NCBI GenBank assembly: GCA_017303555.1
Contig: JAFLCN010000004.1
Span: 1 to 64,000, forward strand
Direction: 5' to 3'
Length of the DNA: 64,000 bases
From: Planctomycetota bacterium
Lineage (GTDB): Bacteria; Planctomycetota; Phycisphaerae; Phycisphaerales; UBA1924
This document shows, in pieces, positions 9,265 through 17,475 of the stretch (positions are counted from its first letter, which is position 1; each line of letters begins with the position of its first letter). Position numbers and translations under genes: made by a program. A model generated the notes under the pieces. It saw only the letters and a program-made list of their open reading frames with translations. It made no database searches and was not told the DNA's origin.

Positions 9265-10071
9265 TCAGTGCGTGTCGCCCAGAATCCGGCCGAGCGATCG
9301 CTCGGTTGCGGAGAGAACAAACCCGCCGAACGCTTCCACGCGGCCCTGATTTGCCTCGTCCAGAGCGCGGAGATATTCGGCACGCCGATCGACCTCGATA
9401 ACGACAAGCGGATAGCCGGAAGCGAGCAGGAGCGCGTTCATCATCAGCCGCGAGGTTCGACCGTTTCCATCGGCAAATGGGTGGATGGCAACGAGGTTGT
9501 AGTGCAGTTCAGCCGCACGCAGCACTGGATGAACCCCAGCGTCTCCCGAGAGCTCGATCGCACGCGGCAGAAGAGACGAAAACTTGAGATTCGACGGGGG
9601 CACGAAACGAGTGCCCGCGATGAACACTCGACTTGTGCGGTATCGGCCCGCATTCGCAAGATCGATATCCGCAAGCACTTCTCTGTGGATTGCCAGAAGG
9701 TCGTCCTCGCTCGGCCCGGTGAAACCCTTTCGAGCGGATGCCCAGGACTCGACAAGCCGAAGCGCCCTGTCGTGATTGCGAGCCTCATAGATCTCGCGGA
9801 GTGGGTGCGATGCCGAGCCCGCAGGCGTGGTTCCTTCGAGAACAAGCTGCGTCTCGCGGAGCGAAAGAGTGTTGCCCTCGATCGCGTTCGAGTTGTACGT
9901 CAATTCGATTCGGATCGAATCGAGCGTGTTTTGAAGCACCGCTCCGGAGCCAACCGCATCTCGGTATTGGCGCGCACGCCGATCAAGTTCGTTCAGCCTC
10001 GGCGCGAACTCAGCAGCCAGCGAACTCAGCGACTGGAGCGGCTCATCGAGATGCCGGCGATCAACGGGCAT
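9265..10071 (-). CDS. Fic-domain protein (AMPylation/nucleotidyl transfer family)
   Basis: Fic proteins move AMP or another nucleotide moiety onto hydroxyl side chains of target proteins. 268 residues with the intact catalytic motif HPFADGNGR (197-205). A Fic_N-type inhibitory helix SNAIEGN (61-67) places the regulatory Glu at 65, so the protein should be self-inhibited until the helix is displaced. It lacks an obvious C-terminal DNA-binding domain. It lies between the rplQ terminator and pheS on the same strand, 55 bases before pheS. The start has no strong Shine-Dalgarno. Confidence 0.85.
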   Translation of the reverse strand: MPVDRRHLDEPLQSLSSLAAEFAPRLNELDRRARQYRDAVGSGAVLQNTLDSIRIELTYNSNAIEGNTLSLRETQLVLEGTTPAGSASHPLREIYEARNHDRALRLVESWASARKGFTGPSEDDLLAIHREVLADIDLANAGRYRTSRVFIAGTRFVPPSNLKFSSLLPRAIELSGDAGVHPVLRAAELHYNLVAIHPFADGNGRTSRLMMNALLLASGYPLVVIEVDRRAEYLRALDEANQGRVEAFGGFVLSATERSLGRILGDTH

Positions 10072-10113
10072 TGGTTGATTGTTGGGATGCCAGGTGCCTC
10101 CGTCGCCGAGGCC

Positions 10114-10146
10114 AAAAGAACACGGCCCACCTTCCGGTGGGCCGCG
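10114..10146 (-). terminator. Intrinsic terminator ending the alpha operon
   Basis: On the minus strand, GGCCCACC-GGAA-GGTGGGCC extended by flanking pairs and followed by TTCTTTT. It is located 28 bases after the rplQ stop and separates the ribosomal transcript from fic. Confidence 0.85.
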
Positions 10147-10173
10147 TGTACTTTCTTGATATCAGCGGAAAAC

Positions 10174-10797
10174 TCAGGCCTTCGCTTCGCCCTTTTCCTT
10201 GCGGACCTTGGCGGCGAACGCCGTGCGCTTGTCGGCGGTGCGCCGGCGGGTGCTCGGCTTACCGCCGATTTCCGGGCCTTCTTCGTTGCCGACGAACTGG
10301 AGCACGCAGAGCTCCGCGGCATCGCCGATGCGATGGCGGCCGAGCTTCACGATGCGGGTGTAGCCGCCGGCGCGATCCGCAAAGCGCGTCGCAACGCGTT
10401 CGAAAATGTGCTTGACGAGCTTGGGGGCCTTGCGCAGTTCGCCGTAGCGGTTGCGCTCCACCTCTTCCGACTTCGGGAGATCAAAGAAGCCTTCGCGGAA
10501 TTCGCGGAGATTCTTGACGTGCTCCTTCTCGGCTTCGGTCGCGTTCTTCGGCAGGTACATCCACTCGAACGCGAGACGATCGTGGCCGAGCTTGGCGATC
10601 ACGCGCCGGCGAGCGGCGAGGTCGCCCTTCTTCGCGTCGGTGATGATCTTCTCGACGAACGGCTGCACGGCCTTGGCCTTCGGGATGGTGGTCGTGATCT
10701 GGCCGTGCTCGAAGAGCGAGGCGGCCATATTGCGCAGCATCGAATCGCGGTGCGAAGCGGTGCGGGTAAGACGGGATCCGGCGCGACGGTGGCGCAT
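10174..10797 (-). CDS. rplQ: 50S ribosomal protein L17, enlarged
   Basis: L17 lines the polypeptide exit region of the large subunit. The start MRHRRAGSRLTRTASHRDSM and the core RFADRAGGYTRIVKLGRHRIGDAA are diagnostic. At 207 residues it is much longer than the usual 120 or so. About 50 extra residues lie between the N-terminal domain and the RAGGYTR segment (roughly 70-122, EFREGFFDLPKSEEVERN region), and a basic tail of about 40 residues follows. It is the last gene of the alpha operon, followed by a terminator. Confidence 0.95.
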   Translation of the reverse strand: MRHRRAGSRLTRTASHRDSMLRNMAASLFEHGQITTTIPKAKAVQPFVEKIITDAKKGDLAARRRVIAKLGHDRLAFEWMYLPKNATEAEKEHVKNLREFREGFFDLPKSEEVERNRYGELRKAPKLVKHIFERVATRFADRAGGYTRIVKLGRHRIGDAAELCVLQFVGNEEGPEIGGKPSTRRRTADKRTAFAAKVRKEKGEAKA

Positions 10798-11002
10798 AAC
10801 AGAGACTCCAAACGGGGCCTTGACCGGCGGCCGAGTGCCGCACGATGCAGGGCCGAAATACTAGGCGAGAGAGCCGGAAAACTCCATTCCGGCGATCAAA
10901 ACCGGGGTCGGAAGCAAAGGGCGGGCTTTTCAGCCCGCCCTCAGAAATTCAAGAAACAAACCCACCCCCAACCCCCTCCCTCGGGGAGGGGGCCTCAGAA
11001 AC
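10798..11002 (-). other. rpoA-rplQ spacer with two hairpins
   Basis: No gene is seen in these 205 bases. GGGCGGGC-TTTTCA-GCCCGCCC (10918-10941 region) and CCCCCTCCC-TCG-GGGAGGGGG (10972-10992) form two strong hairpins, each followed by a CTCAGAAAYTCA string. The first has a short T-run on the minus strand. They may partially attenuate transcription from rpoA into rplQ or stabilise RNA ends. The second, set in a CCCACCCCCAACCCC context, looks like a dispersed repeat. Confidence 0.5.
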
Positions 11003-12022
11003 TCAGGCCGGGATTTCGGTCTGCTTCACGACGAAGCCGTCGGGAAGGGTCATTCCGAGGTCGAGGCCGATGTCCTGGAGCTTGCGCTTCACCTCGCGGA
11101 GGCTGGTGCGTCCGAAGGAGCGGAGCTTGAGGAGCGTGCCGTCGGTCTGGGTCACGAGCTGGGCAACGGTGTCGATTCGGGCCGATTCCAGGCAGTTGCT
11201 GGCGCGGACCGAGAGCTCGAGTTCGTTGGTGCTCATGTTGAGCTTGCGGATGAGTTCCTCGTCCACGCTCGCAGCGGCTGCTGCCTCTTCGCTCACCGTG
11301 TCCGGTCCGAGTTCGAAGTACTGGACGAACGGATTGAGGTGCTTGCGGAGAATCTTGGCGGCTTCGACCATCGCCATCTCGGGCGTGACGGTGCCGTTGG
11401 TCCAGATTTCGAGCGTGAGCTTGTCGTAGTCGGTGCGCTGGCCGACGCGGGCATCTTCAACCTTGTAGCGCACGCGCTGCACGGGGCTGTAGATCGCATC
11501 GACCGGGATGATGCCGATTTCCTGGTCTTCTTCCTGCGCCGCGATCTGCTCGCTGGCGGGCACATAGCCGCGCCCGCGGCTGACGGTGAGTTCCATCTCG
11601 AAATCGACCTTTTCGGTCAGCGTCGCGAGAACGAGTTCTTTGTTGACGATCGTGACGGCGGTGTCGGCTTCGATCATGTCGGCCGTGATCTCGCCGGGGC
11701 CGCGGGCCGCGAGGCGCATGGTCTTGGACTCATCGCCTTCGAGCTTGACCACCAGGTTCTTGACGTTGAGGACGATGTCCGTCGCGTCTTCCATCACGCC
11801 GGGAAGGCTTGAAAATTCGTGCGGAGCGCCCTTCACCTTGATCTGCGTGACGGCGGCGCCTTCGAGGCTGCTGAGCAGCACGCGACGAAGGCTGTTGCCG
11901 ACGGTCGTGCCGAAGCCACGCTCGAACGGCTCGATCACGAAGCGGCCGTAGACGCTGCTGTTGAAGCGGGAGTCGGCGGCAATACGAGTGGGAAGTTCCA
12001 ATCCACGCCAGCGGAATCGCAT
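11003..12022 (-). CDS. rpoA: DNA-directed RNA polymerase alpha subunit
   Basis: 339 residues. The N-terminal assembly domain (RFVIEPFERGFGTTVGNSLRRVLLSSLEG, residues about 28-56) dimerises and seeds RNA polymerase assembly. The C-terminal domain (ELSVRASNCLESARIDTVAQLV, LLKLRSFGRTSLREV) binds UP elements and activators. The ATG at 12022 is preceded by GGAGAT 7 bases away and gives the usual length; an upstream in-frame extension is not credible. It follows rpsK directly, without the rpsD normally found between them. Confidence 0.97.
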   Translation of the reverse strand: MRFRWRGLELPTRIAADSRFNSSVYGRFVIEPFERGFGTTVGNSLRRVLLSSLEGAAVTQIKVKGAPHEFSSLPGVMEDATDIVLNVKNLVVKLEGDESKTMRLAARGPGEITADMIEADTAVTIVNKELVLATLTEKVDFEMELTVSRGRGYVPASEQIAAQEEDQEIGIIPVDAIYSPVQRVRYKVEDARVGQRTDYDKLTLEIWTNGTVTPEMAMVEAAKILRKHLNPFVQYFELGPDTVSEEAAAAASVDEELIRKLNMSTNELELSVRASNCLESARIDTVAQLVTQTDGTLLKLRSFGRTSLREVKRKLQDIGLDLGMTLPDGFVVKQTEIPA

Positions 12023-12224
12023 GTTCAAAATCTCCAGAACGGCGGCAGAGACCAGAAACCGCGAGCACAAGGCCCGCAATTTCAAACTGACTTGTCGCCG
12101 GGTCCACCGATTCACGAGGAACGAGGGAAGCTGCCGCGCTTCACAACGCCTCTTCTGTTCGACGGGAGCGACACGATTCGAGAAAACGCTGCGTGCTCTC
12201 TCGAGCACGAAGCGTGAAAGTGCA

Positions 12225-12599
12225 TTAGACGCGGCGACGCTTCGCGGGGCGGCAGCCGTTGTGCGGTACCGGCGTGTGATCTTCGATCGCCGAGACGCGG
12301 AGGCCGGTCGAAACCAGGCCGTTCACGGCGGATTCGCGGCCTGCGCCCGAACCACGGATGCGGATCTCGACTTCGCTCATGCCCATCTTGCGGACCTTCT
12401 GGCCGGCGGTCTCGGCGGCGCGGGTCGCGGCGAACGGGGTGCTCTTGCGAGCGCCCTTGAAGCCGATCGTTCCGGCCGAATCCCAGGCGACCGTTTCGCC
12501 ATTGGCGTCGGTGATGGTGATGAGCGTGTTGTTCTGCGTCGCCTTGATGTGGGCGATGCCGCGGACAACGTTCTTCCTGACTTTACCCTTCTTCGACAT
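12225..12599 (-). CDS. rpsK: 30S ribosomal protein S11
   Basis: Platform protein of the small subunit that contacts mRNA near the E site. 124 residues. The typical core is [21 protein letters not shown] with [13 protein letters not shown], and the end is [23 protein letters not shown]. It starts [20 protein letters not shown]. Sixty bases separate it from rpsM upstream. Confidence 0.97.
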   Translation of the reverse strand: MSKKGKVRKNVVRGIAHIKATQNNTLITITDANGETVAWDSAGTIGFKGARKSTPFAATRAAETAGQKVRKMGMSEVEIRIRGSGAGRESAVNGLVSTGLRVSAIEDHTPVPHNGCRPAKRRRV

Positions 12600-12659
12600 G
12601 CAATCCTCCGCGGATCATCCGACACGAAGTGTCGTCCCCGCTGTGCTAGAGAAACTTGA

Positions 12660-13043
12660 TTAAGCCTTGGCCTTGACGCCCTTCTTGCCGGCGACGGTCT
12701 TCTTCTTGCCCTTGCGGGTACGAGCGTTGGACTGGGTGCGCTGGCCGCGGACGGGGAGGCCCTTGCGGTGGCGCTCGCCGCGGTAGCTGCGGATGTCCTT
12801 GAGACGCTGGATGTTCTGCTGCACCTGGCGGCGGAGCGCACCCTCGACGAGGTAGGTCGCGTCGATGATCGCGTTGATCTGCGCGAGCTGAGTCTCGGGG
12901 ACTTCGCGAGCGCGAACATCGCCGTTCACACCGGCTTCCTCAAGGATCAGCTTGGCGTAGTGCGCGCCGATCCCGTGGATGTACTGGAGGGCGTACAGCA
13001 TCTTCTTGTTGTCGGGCACGTCAACGCCGGCGATACGGGGCAT
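12660..13043 (-). CDS. rpsM: 30S ribosomal protein S13
   Basis: Head protein that bridges to the large subunit and touches P-site tRNA with its basic tail. 127 residues: [20 protein letters not shown] start, [14 protein letters not shown], and the [26 protein letters not shown]-terminal stretch are all canonical. A Lys/Ala-rich end follows. It lies 77 bases after rpmJ. Confidence 0.97.
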   Translation of the reverse strand: MPRIAGVDVPDNKKMLYALQYIHGIGAHYAKLILEEAGVNGDVRAREVPETQLAQINAIIDATYLVEGALRRQVQQNIQRLKDIRSYRGERHRKGLPVRGQRTQSNARTRKGKKKTVAGKKGVKAKA

Positions 13044-13120
13044 CGGAACTCCTCAGTGCTTCGCGGCCAATCTGGCGCGAACAAGGCCGGCGATTGCGCC
13101 GGCGGACCAAACGAAAACTC

Positions 13121-13237
13121 TTATCCCTGCACCTGCTTGTGCTTGGGCTCTGCCTTGCAAATCACGCGCACCTTGCCCTTGCGGCGGACAACCTGGCACT
13201 GGTTGCAGATGCGACGAACGCTCGCTTTGACCTTCAT
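13121..13237 (-). CDS. rpmJ: 50S ribosomal protein L36 (zinc form)
   Basis: A 38-residue protein from an ATG at 13237 to TAA at 13121, beginning [20 protein letters not shown]. Cys11, Cys14, Cys27 and His33 form the C-x2-C-x12-C-x5-H zinc ribbon of the zinc-binding L36 type. Its length, its place immediately before rpsM and its sequence make it secure. Small genes like this are easily missed in automatic calling. Confidence 0.95.
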   Translation of the reverse strand: MKVKASVRRICNQCQVVRRKGKVRVICKAEPKHKQVQG

Positions 13238-13310
13238 GAGACACCTATTCCTGCTTGCTTGTCCGGACGCGTTCGGGCATGCCCGACCGGTCCGAAAGAC
13301 GTGGGCCTAG

Positions 13311-13339
13311 ATATTAGGCGTGGCACCCGGAAAAGTCAG
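13311..13339 (-). promoter_or_regulatory. Possible sigma-70-type promoter for rpmJ-rpsM-rpsK-rpoA-rplQ
   Basis: On the minus strand CTGACT (13339-13334) and TAATAT (13316-13311) are separated by 17 bases, each matching 4 of 6 consensus positions. The pair starts inside the glycosyltransferase stop region and lies about 75 bases before rpmJ. It would let the alpha operon run independently of the inserted glycosyltransferase. This is pattern evidence only. Confidence 0.3.
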
Positions 13340-14106
13340 CCTCCGGAGGGGGAGGAAACTGTTCGGGAACCCAGGATTTTGAAGCGGTACAGCCGGGCCA
13401 GATGCCGGATGTAGCGGATTTGCTCTTTCAGGCTCAGCTTGCTCTCGCCCCGTTTGCGATCGGCGAAATGGATCGGGACTTCCCGGGTCGCCCGGAAGGG
13501 GCCCTTCACGAGCAGTTCGAGGGCGATCTTGTAGCCGATCGGGTTCAGGTTCCGGGTCGCCCGGAAATCGGCGGCACGCATGGCAAAGAACCCGGACATC
13601 GGGTCGGAAAGTCGCGTCAGCGGGCGGGCGAGGATCGTTGCCGAAAGGCTGTTGATTCGCCGGAAAAGCGTCCATGCGGAGTCGGTGCTTCCTCCGGCGA
13701 CGTACCGCGAGCCGACAACAAAGTCCCCCCCACTTTCGAGTTCCGCGATCATCGCCGGGATCGCCTCGGGCGGGTGGCTGAGATCGGCATCCATCACGAC
13801 AATGTGCGGCGCACGCGCCAGGCGGCAGCCCGCAATCACGGCGCTCGAAAGGCCGCGCTCTGCTGTGCGTATATGCAGACGGACGCGGGATCGCGCGAGC
13901 CCGCGGACAACATCGTCCGTGCCGTCGTTGCTGTTGTCGTCAACGATGATGATCTCGGAATCCGGAACGGCGTGTTCGATGCGCCCGACGAGTTCGGCGA
14001 TATTCGCGGCCTCGCGAAACGTGGGCACAACGACCGAAACGACCGGACGTAATGCCGATGTCGCCTGGTCGGCAGCGGATTCAGATTGCGGCAGGGCCTC
14101 GACCAT
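13336..14106 (-). CDS. Family 2 glycosyltransferase, polyprenol-phosphate sugar synthase-like
   Basis: 256 residues from an ATG at 14106 (a GTG at 14166 would add 20). It has a GT-A fold: VVSVVVPTFREAANIAELV opening, IIIVDDNSNDGTDDV nucleotide-binding segment, VMDADLSHPPE containing the metal-binding DxD, and SDPMSGFFAMRAADF. These resemble dolichol/polyprenol-phosphate mannose or glucose synthases, which load a sugar onto a lipid carrier at the membrane. There is no C-terminal membrane domain. It is inserted between infA and rpmJ inside the ribosomal operon, where it is not normally found. Confidence 0.85.
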   Translation of the reverse strand: MVEALPQSESAADQATSALRPVVSVVVPTFREAANIAELVGRIEHAVPDSEIIIVDDNSNDGTDDVVRGLARSRVRLHIRTAERGLSSAVIAGCRLARAPHIVVMDADLSHPPEAIPAMIAELESGGDFVVGSRYVAGGSTDSAWTLFRRINSLSATILARPLTRLSDPMSGFFAMRAADFRATRNLNPIGYKIALELLVKGPFRATREVPIHFADRKRGESKLSLKEQIRYIRHLARLYRFKILGSRTVSSPSGG

Positions 14107-14184
14107 TGCACGCGTTTCCGGGTGAGAGGATCGAAAGGCCGTGGAACACAGGCCGGTCGGGCACACGCGAACGTGAAGAAGCGA

Positions 14185-14409
14185 TCAGTGCCGGAACGTG
14201 ATGCGGGCTTTCGACAAGTCGTACGGGCTCATCTCGACGGTGACCTTGTCGCCCGGCAGGATGCGGATGTAGTTCATGCGCATTTTGCCCGAGACGTAGG
14301 CCAGCACCTCGGTCTTCTGCTCGTTGGGCAGGCGGACCTTGAACATCGCGTTCGGAAGTGCCTCGGTGACTTCTGCCTCGAACGTGAACTTGTCGTCCTG
14401 CTTACCCAT
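14185..14409 (-). CDS. infA: Translation initiation factor IF-1
   Basis: 74-residue OB-fold protein that occupies the 30S A site during initiation. It contains the typical [38 protein letters not shown] and [14 protein letters not shown]. It follows secY by 41 bases; adk and map, which often separate the two, are absent. Confidence 0.96.
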   Translation of the reverse strand: MGKQDDKFTFEAEVTEALPNAMFKVRLPNEQKTEVLAYVSGKMRMNYIRILPGDKVTVEMSPYDLSKARITFRH

Positions 14410-14450
14410 GAATCTCCCTGCGTGCTCGAATCAAAGAAACCAAACCGTGC

Positions 14451-15857
14451 TCAGCCCCGCGGTCCGTGGAACTTCGGGCCGCCCTCTTCACCCTCGGAGA
14501 GGAAGCCCGCGTAGTTCCGCATGAGCAACTGGGCTTCCACCTTCTGGAGGAAGTCCATGCAGACCGAAACCACGATGAGCAGACCCGTGCCGCCCAGGAA
14601 CTGCGTAACGCTCGGCGGAACACCGAAAGCCTTGTTCACGACGACGGGCAGAATGGCGATCACCGAGAGGAACGCGGCGCCGACGAAGGTGACGCGGGTG
14701 ATGACAGTCTCGAGATACTCGGCCGTGCGCGGGCCGGGGCGAAGGCCGGGGATGAACGAGCCGTGCTCCTTGAGCTGCTTGCTCATGTCCTGCGGATTGA
14801 ACTGCACGGTGATCCAGAAGTAGCTGAAGAAATAGACCATCACGATGTAGAGCACGACGTAGAGATATTCACCCTGCGAGAAGTTGATCGAGAGGAACTG
14901 CGTGAGGTGATAGAAGAAACCCTGCGATGAACCGGTGCGGTTCAAATAGGCGTTGACCTGCTCGTGGGTCCAGGCGAAGAGGACGCTCGGGAACATCATC
15001 AGCGAGCTGGCGAAGATGATGGGCATCACGCCGCCGTGATTGATGCGAAGCGGGAGGTAGCTCTTCTGCCCGCCGAAGACGCGCCGGCCACGCGTGTGCT
15101 TGGCCTGCTGCACGGGGATGCGGCGCTGGGCGACTGTCATCAGCACCGATCCGCCCACGACGATGAGGAAGCCCATCGCCAGCATGATGATGCCCATCCA
15201 GCCCATCTTGTCGGAGTTGCCCGGATCGAAGTTGGCGCCCGCATCGCGCAGTGCCTGAGGCATGCCGGCGAGAATGCCCGCCATGATGATCATCGAGACG
15301 CCGTTGCCGATGCCGAATCGATCGATCTGTTCGCCGATCCACATCAGGAAGATCGTGCCCGCGGTGAGCGTGGCGACGGCCATCGTCCACCAGAGGCCGC
15401 TGTTCACGTACTGAGGCTGAATGAAATCCTGAGCGCGGAGGTAACCGATCCAGCCGGCACCCTGCACGATGCAGAGAGCGACCGTGACGTAGCGCGTCCA
15501 TTCCATGATCTTCTGCCGACCGGACGGGCCTTCTTCCTGCAGCTTCTTCAGGCGGGGCGACACGGTGGAGATGAGCTGGAAGATGATGCCCGCGGTGATG
15601 TACGGCATCACGCCCAGGCCGAAGATCGTCGAGTGCGAGAGCGAGCCGCCGGAGAACATCGAAACGAAATCGGCCACGCGTCCGAACGCGCTGCTGCTCT
15701 CGCTGGCGTTCTTCATCATCTTCGCGAGCGCTTCCTGGTTGATGCCGGGCAGCGGGATCCAGTGTCCGATGCGGAACACCAGGAGCATGGCAAAGGTGAA
15801 GAAGATCTTGTTGCGAAGATCCCGGATCGAAAAGACGTTCTGGAGAGTGGCGAACAT
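14451..15857 (-). CDS. secY: Preprotein translocase subunit SecY
   Basis: 468-residue, ten-helix channel of the Sec translocon in the inner membrane. The start MFATLQNVFSIRDLRNKIFF, FRIGHWIPLPGINQEAL, the plug/helix 2 segment GVMPYITAGIIFQLISTV and GLRPGPRTAEYLETVITRVT are characteristic. It lies in the usual spot after rplO, but a hairpin with a U-rich tail (15938-15971) stands between, so it may depend partly on its own promoter. Confidence 0.97.
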   Translation of the reverse strand: MFATLQNVFSIRDLRNKIFFTFAMLLVFRIGHWIPLPGINQEALAKMMKNASESSSAFGRVADFVSMFSGGSLSHSTIFGLGVMPYITAGIIFQLISTVSPRLKKLQEEGPSGRQKIMEWTRYVTVALCIVQGAGWIGYLRAQDFIQPQYVNSGLWWTMAVATLTAGTIFLMWIGEQIDRFGIGNGVSMIIMAGILAGMPQALRDAGANFDPGNSDKMGWMGIIMLAMGFLIVVGGSVLMTVAQRRIPVQQAKHTRGRRVFGGQKSYLPLRINHGGVMPIIFASSLMMFPSVLFAWTHEQVNAYLNRTGSSQGFFYHLTQFLSINFSQGEYLYVVLYIVMVYFFSYFWITVQFNPQDMSKQLKEHGSFIPGLRPGPRTAEYLETVITRVTFVGAAFLSVIAILPVVVNKAFGVPPSVTQFLGGTGLLIVVSVCMDFLQKVEAQLLMRNYAGFLSEGEEGGPKFHGPRG

Positions 15858-15937
15858 TCGTTACTCTGGTTGGCGGATCGCTGGATGGGCGTTGAATCGC
15901 GGAAGTGCAAGTGTATTCCGCGAGAACCGCAATGTGC

Positions 15938-15971
15938 GGAAACAAACGACCCCGCGTTGATTCACGCGGGG
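15938..15971 (-). terminator. Terminator-like hairpin between rplO and secY
   Basis: Read on the minus strand, CCCCGCGT-GAATCA-ACGCGGGG is followed by TCGTTTGTTT. It lies about 30 bases after the rplO stop inside an otherwise continuous operon, so partial termination or RNA-end protection is likelier than full termination. Confidence 0.55.
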
Positions 15972-16000
15972 CCGGGAAAAGCTTTGGAGAGAATCTCGGG

Positions 16001-16666
16001 TCACTCGGCGGCGGGCGGCTTCTTGGAAGCGGCCTCGGGCTTGGCGGCCGGCTTGGCTGCCTTGGCGTCCTTCGCGCCTTCCTCTTCACCCTCGTCGTCC
16101 GCGACCTGCTTGGGCTTGGACGAACGCTTGAGCTTCTTGGTGAGGTTCTTCGGCGTGCGGTCCTCGCTGGTGAGGTCGATGCCGCGGACCTTGTCGCGAC
16201 GCGTGCCGGTCTGCTTCACGCTGCCGCCGGCCTGCGTGATGAGCTGCGCGGCCTTGTCGGAAACGCGAGCCGCTTCGACCGTCAGCTTGACCTTGAGGCC
16301 TTCGTCGCCGACCGAGCCGAGGATCTTGAGGTCGCGGCTGTCGTCGCGGACCAATCCGGCTTCCTGCAGCGACTTCAGGTTGACCGTGCCGCCCTTGGCG
16401 AACGACGGGTGACCGACGATCTCGCGCAGGTTGACGATCCAGAAGTGCGTGCGGAAGGCGGCGTTGGTGAAGCCGAACTTCGCCAGGCGCCGGAAGTACG
16501 GCATCTGACCACCTTCGAACGAACGCTTGCTGGCGTGGCCCGAGCGCGACGATGCGCCCTTGTTGCCGCGGCCCGACTGCTTGCCGTGGCCCGAACCTTC
16601 GCCTCGGCCGACGCGCTTGCGCTTCTTGTAGCGTCCGGCTTTGACTGTGATGTCATGGATCATCAT
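16001..16666 (-). CDS. rplO: 50S ribosomal protein L15 with long charged tail
   Basis: L15 helps late assembly of the large subunit around the 23S core. The N-terminal KKRKRVGRGEGSGHGKQSGRGNKG stretch is diagnostic, as is FEGGQMPYFRRLAKFGFTN. After the conserved core (about residue 150) the 221-residue protein adds roughly 70 residues rich in Lys, Ala, Glu and Pro. The usual upstream neighbour rpmD (L30) is missing: only 34 bases separate it from rpsE. Confidence 0.95.
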   Translation of the reverse strand: MMIHDITVKAGRYKKRKRVGRGEGSGHGKQSGRGNKGASSRSGHASKRSFEGGQMPYFRRLAKFGFTNAAFRTHFWIVNLREIVGHPSFAKGGTVNLKSLQEAGLVRDDSRDLKILGSVGDEGLKVKLTVEAARVSDKAAQLITQAGGSVKQTGTRRDKVRGIDLTSEDRTPKNLTKKLKRSSKPKQVADDEGEEEGAKDAKAAKPAAKPEAASKKPPAAE

Positions 16667-16700
16667 TGGAGAAACCCTCTCGGAAAAATCTTGGATTCAA

Positions 16701-17420
16701 TCAGCCCTGCGGAGCGCCATCAGCAGCGGTCGGAGCGCCGCCCTGCTGACCGCCATCACGGCCCGCATCGCGACCCGCACGACCACCACGCCCACCCCGA
16801 CCGCCACCACCCTGTCCGCCGCGCCCGCCGCGACGATCCTGGCCGATGGTGTTGACGGGGCCCTTCATCTTTTCGCCCTTGGCGGTGGAAGCGAAGGCCT
16901 TGCCCTTTTCGATCTTCTTTTCGATGTCGGTGGTTTCGAGCGTCACGCCGCGGGCTTCGGCGACCTCTTCGCGCTTGCGGAGGCGCTCGATGCCGTCGAA
17001 GCAGGCCTTGACGATGTTGAACTTGTTGGTGTTTCCGTAGCACTTGGTGAGGCAGTCGGTGATTCCGGCCATTTCGAGGATGGCGCGGATCGTGGAGCCC
17101 GCCACGACGCCGGTGCCGGGCGAAGCCGGGATCAGGCGAACCTTGGAGGCACCGAAGGAGCCTTCGACCTGGTGCGGGAGCGTGCGGCCGGCCATCGGGA
17201 CATCGGACATGGCGCGCTTGGCGTACTTCTGCGCCTTCTCGACGGCCTGGGGCACTTCGTTGCTCTTGCCGTATCCGAAGCCGACGCGGCCCTTGCGGTC
17301 GCCGACGACCACGAGCGCGCCGAAGCTGAAGCGACGGCCACCCTTGACCGTTGCGGAGGTACGGAAGACGCCCACCGTGGTGGACTCGATAGAACTTGCT
17401 TCGTCAAGAATCTCGGGCAT
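16701..17420 (-). CDS. rpsE: 30S ribosomal protein S5 with RGG-rich tail
   Basis: S5 lines the mRNA entry side of the small subunit. The core is clear: TVKGGRRFSFGALVVVGD, RKGRVGFGYGKSNEVPQAV, and VRLIPASPGTGVVAGSTIRAI through to GNTNKFNIVKACFDGIERL. From about residue 195 the 239-residue protein continues into a tail of RGG/GGRGG repeats (GGRGGQGGGGRGGRGGRAGRD), resembling RNA-binding RGG boxes and not part of the standard 165-residue S5. Confidence 0.95.
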   Translation of the reverse strand: MPEILDEASSIESTTVGVFRTSATVKGGRRFSFGALVVVGDRKGRVGFGYGKSNEVPQAVEKAQKYAKRAMSDVPMAGRTLPHQVEGSFGASKVRLIPASPGTGVVAGSTIRAILEMAGITDCLTKCYGNTNKFNIVKACFDGIERLRKREEVAEARGVTLETTDIEKKIEKGKAFASTAKGEKMKGPVNTIGQDRRGGRGGQGGGGRGGRGGRAGRDAGRDGGQQGGAPTAADGAPQG

Positions 17421-17436
17421 GGGTTGGGTCCTAGTC

Positions 17437-17461
17437 AGCTTTCAGATATCAGCGATCAGCT
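17437..17461. repeat. Dispersed repeat AGCTTTCRGCGATCAG, interrupted copy 2
   Basis: AGCTTTCAG-ATATCAG-CGATCAGCT in the rplR-rpsE spacer: the same halves as the copies at 2598 and 28948 with seven extra bases (ATATCAG) in the middle. Its position inside a ribosomal operon is notable. Confidence 0.5.
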
Positions 17462-17475
17462 ACCAGAAAAGACAT

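Noticed and set aside
12023..12224. A divergent rpsD hidden between rpsK and rpoA
   Set aside because: The 202-base gap is too short for S4 and holds no S4 motif in any frame.
14964..16412. 482-codon plus-strand frame over secY and rplO
   Set aside because: Antisense shadow of two certain genes.
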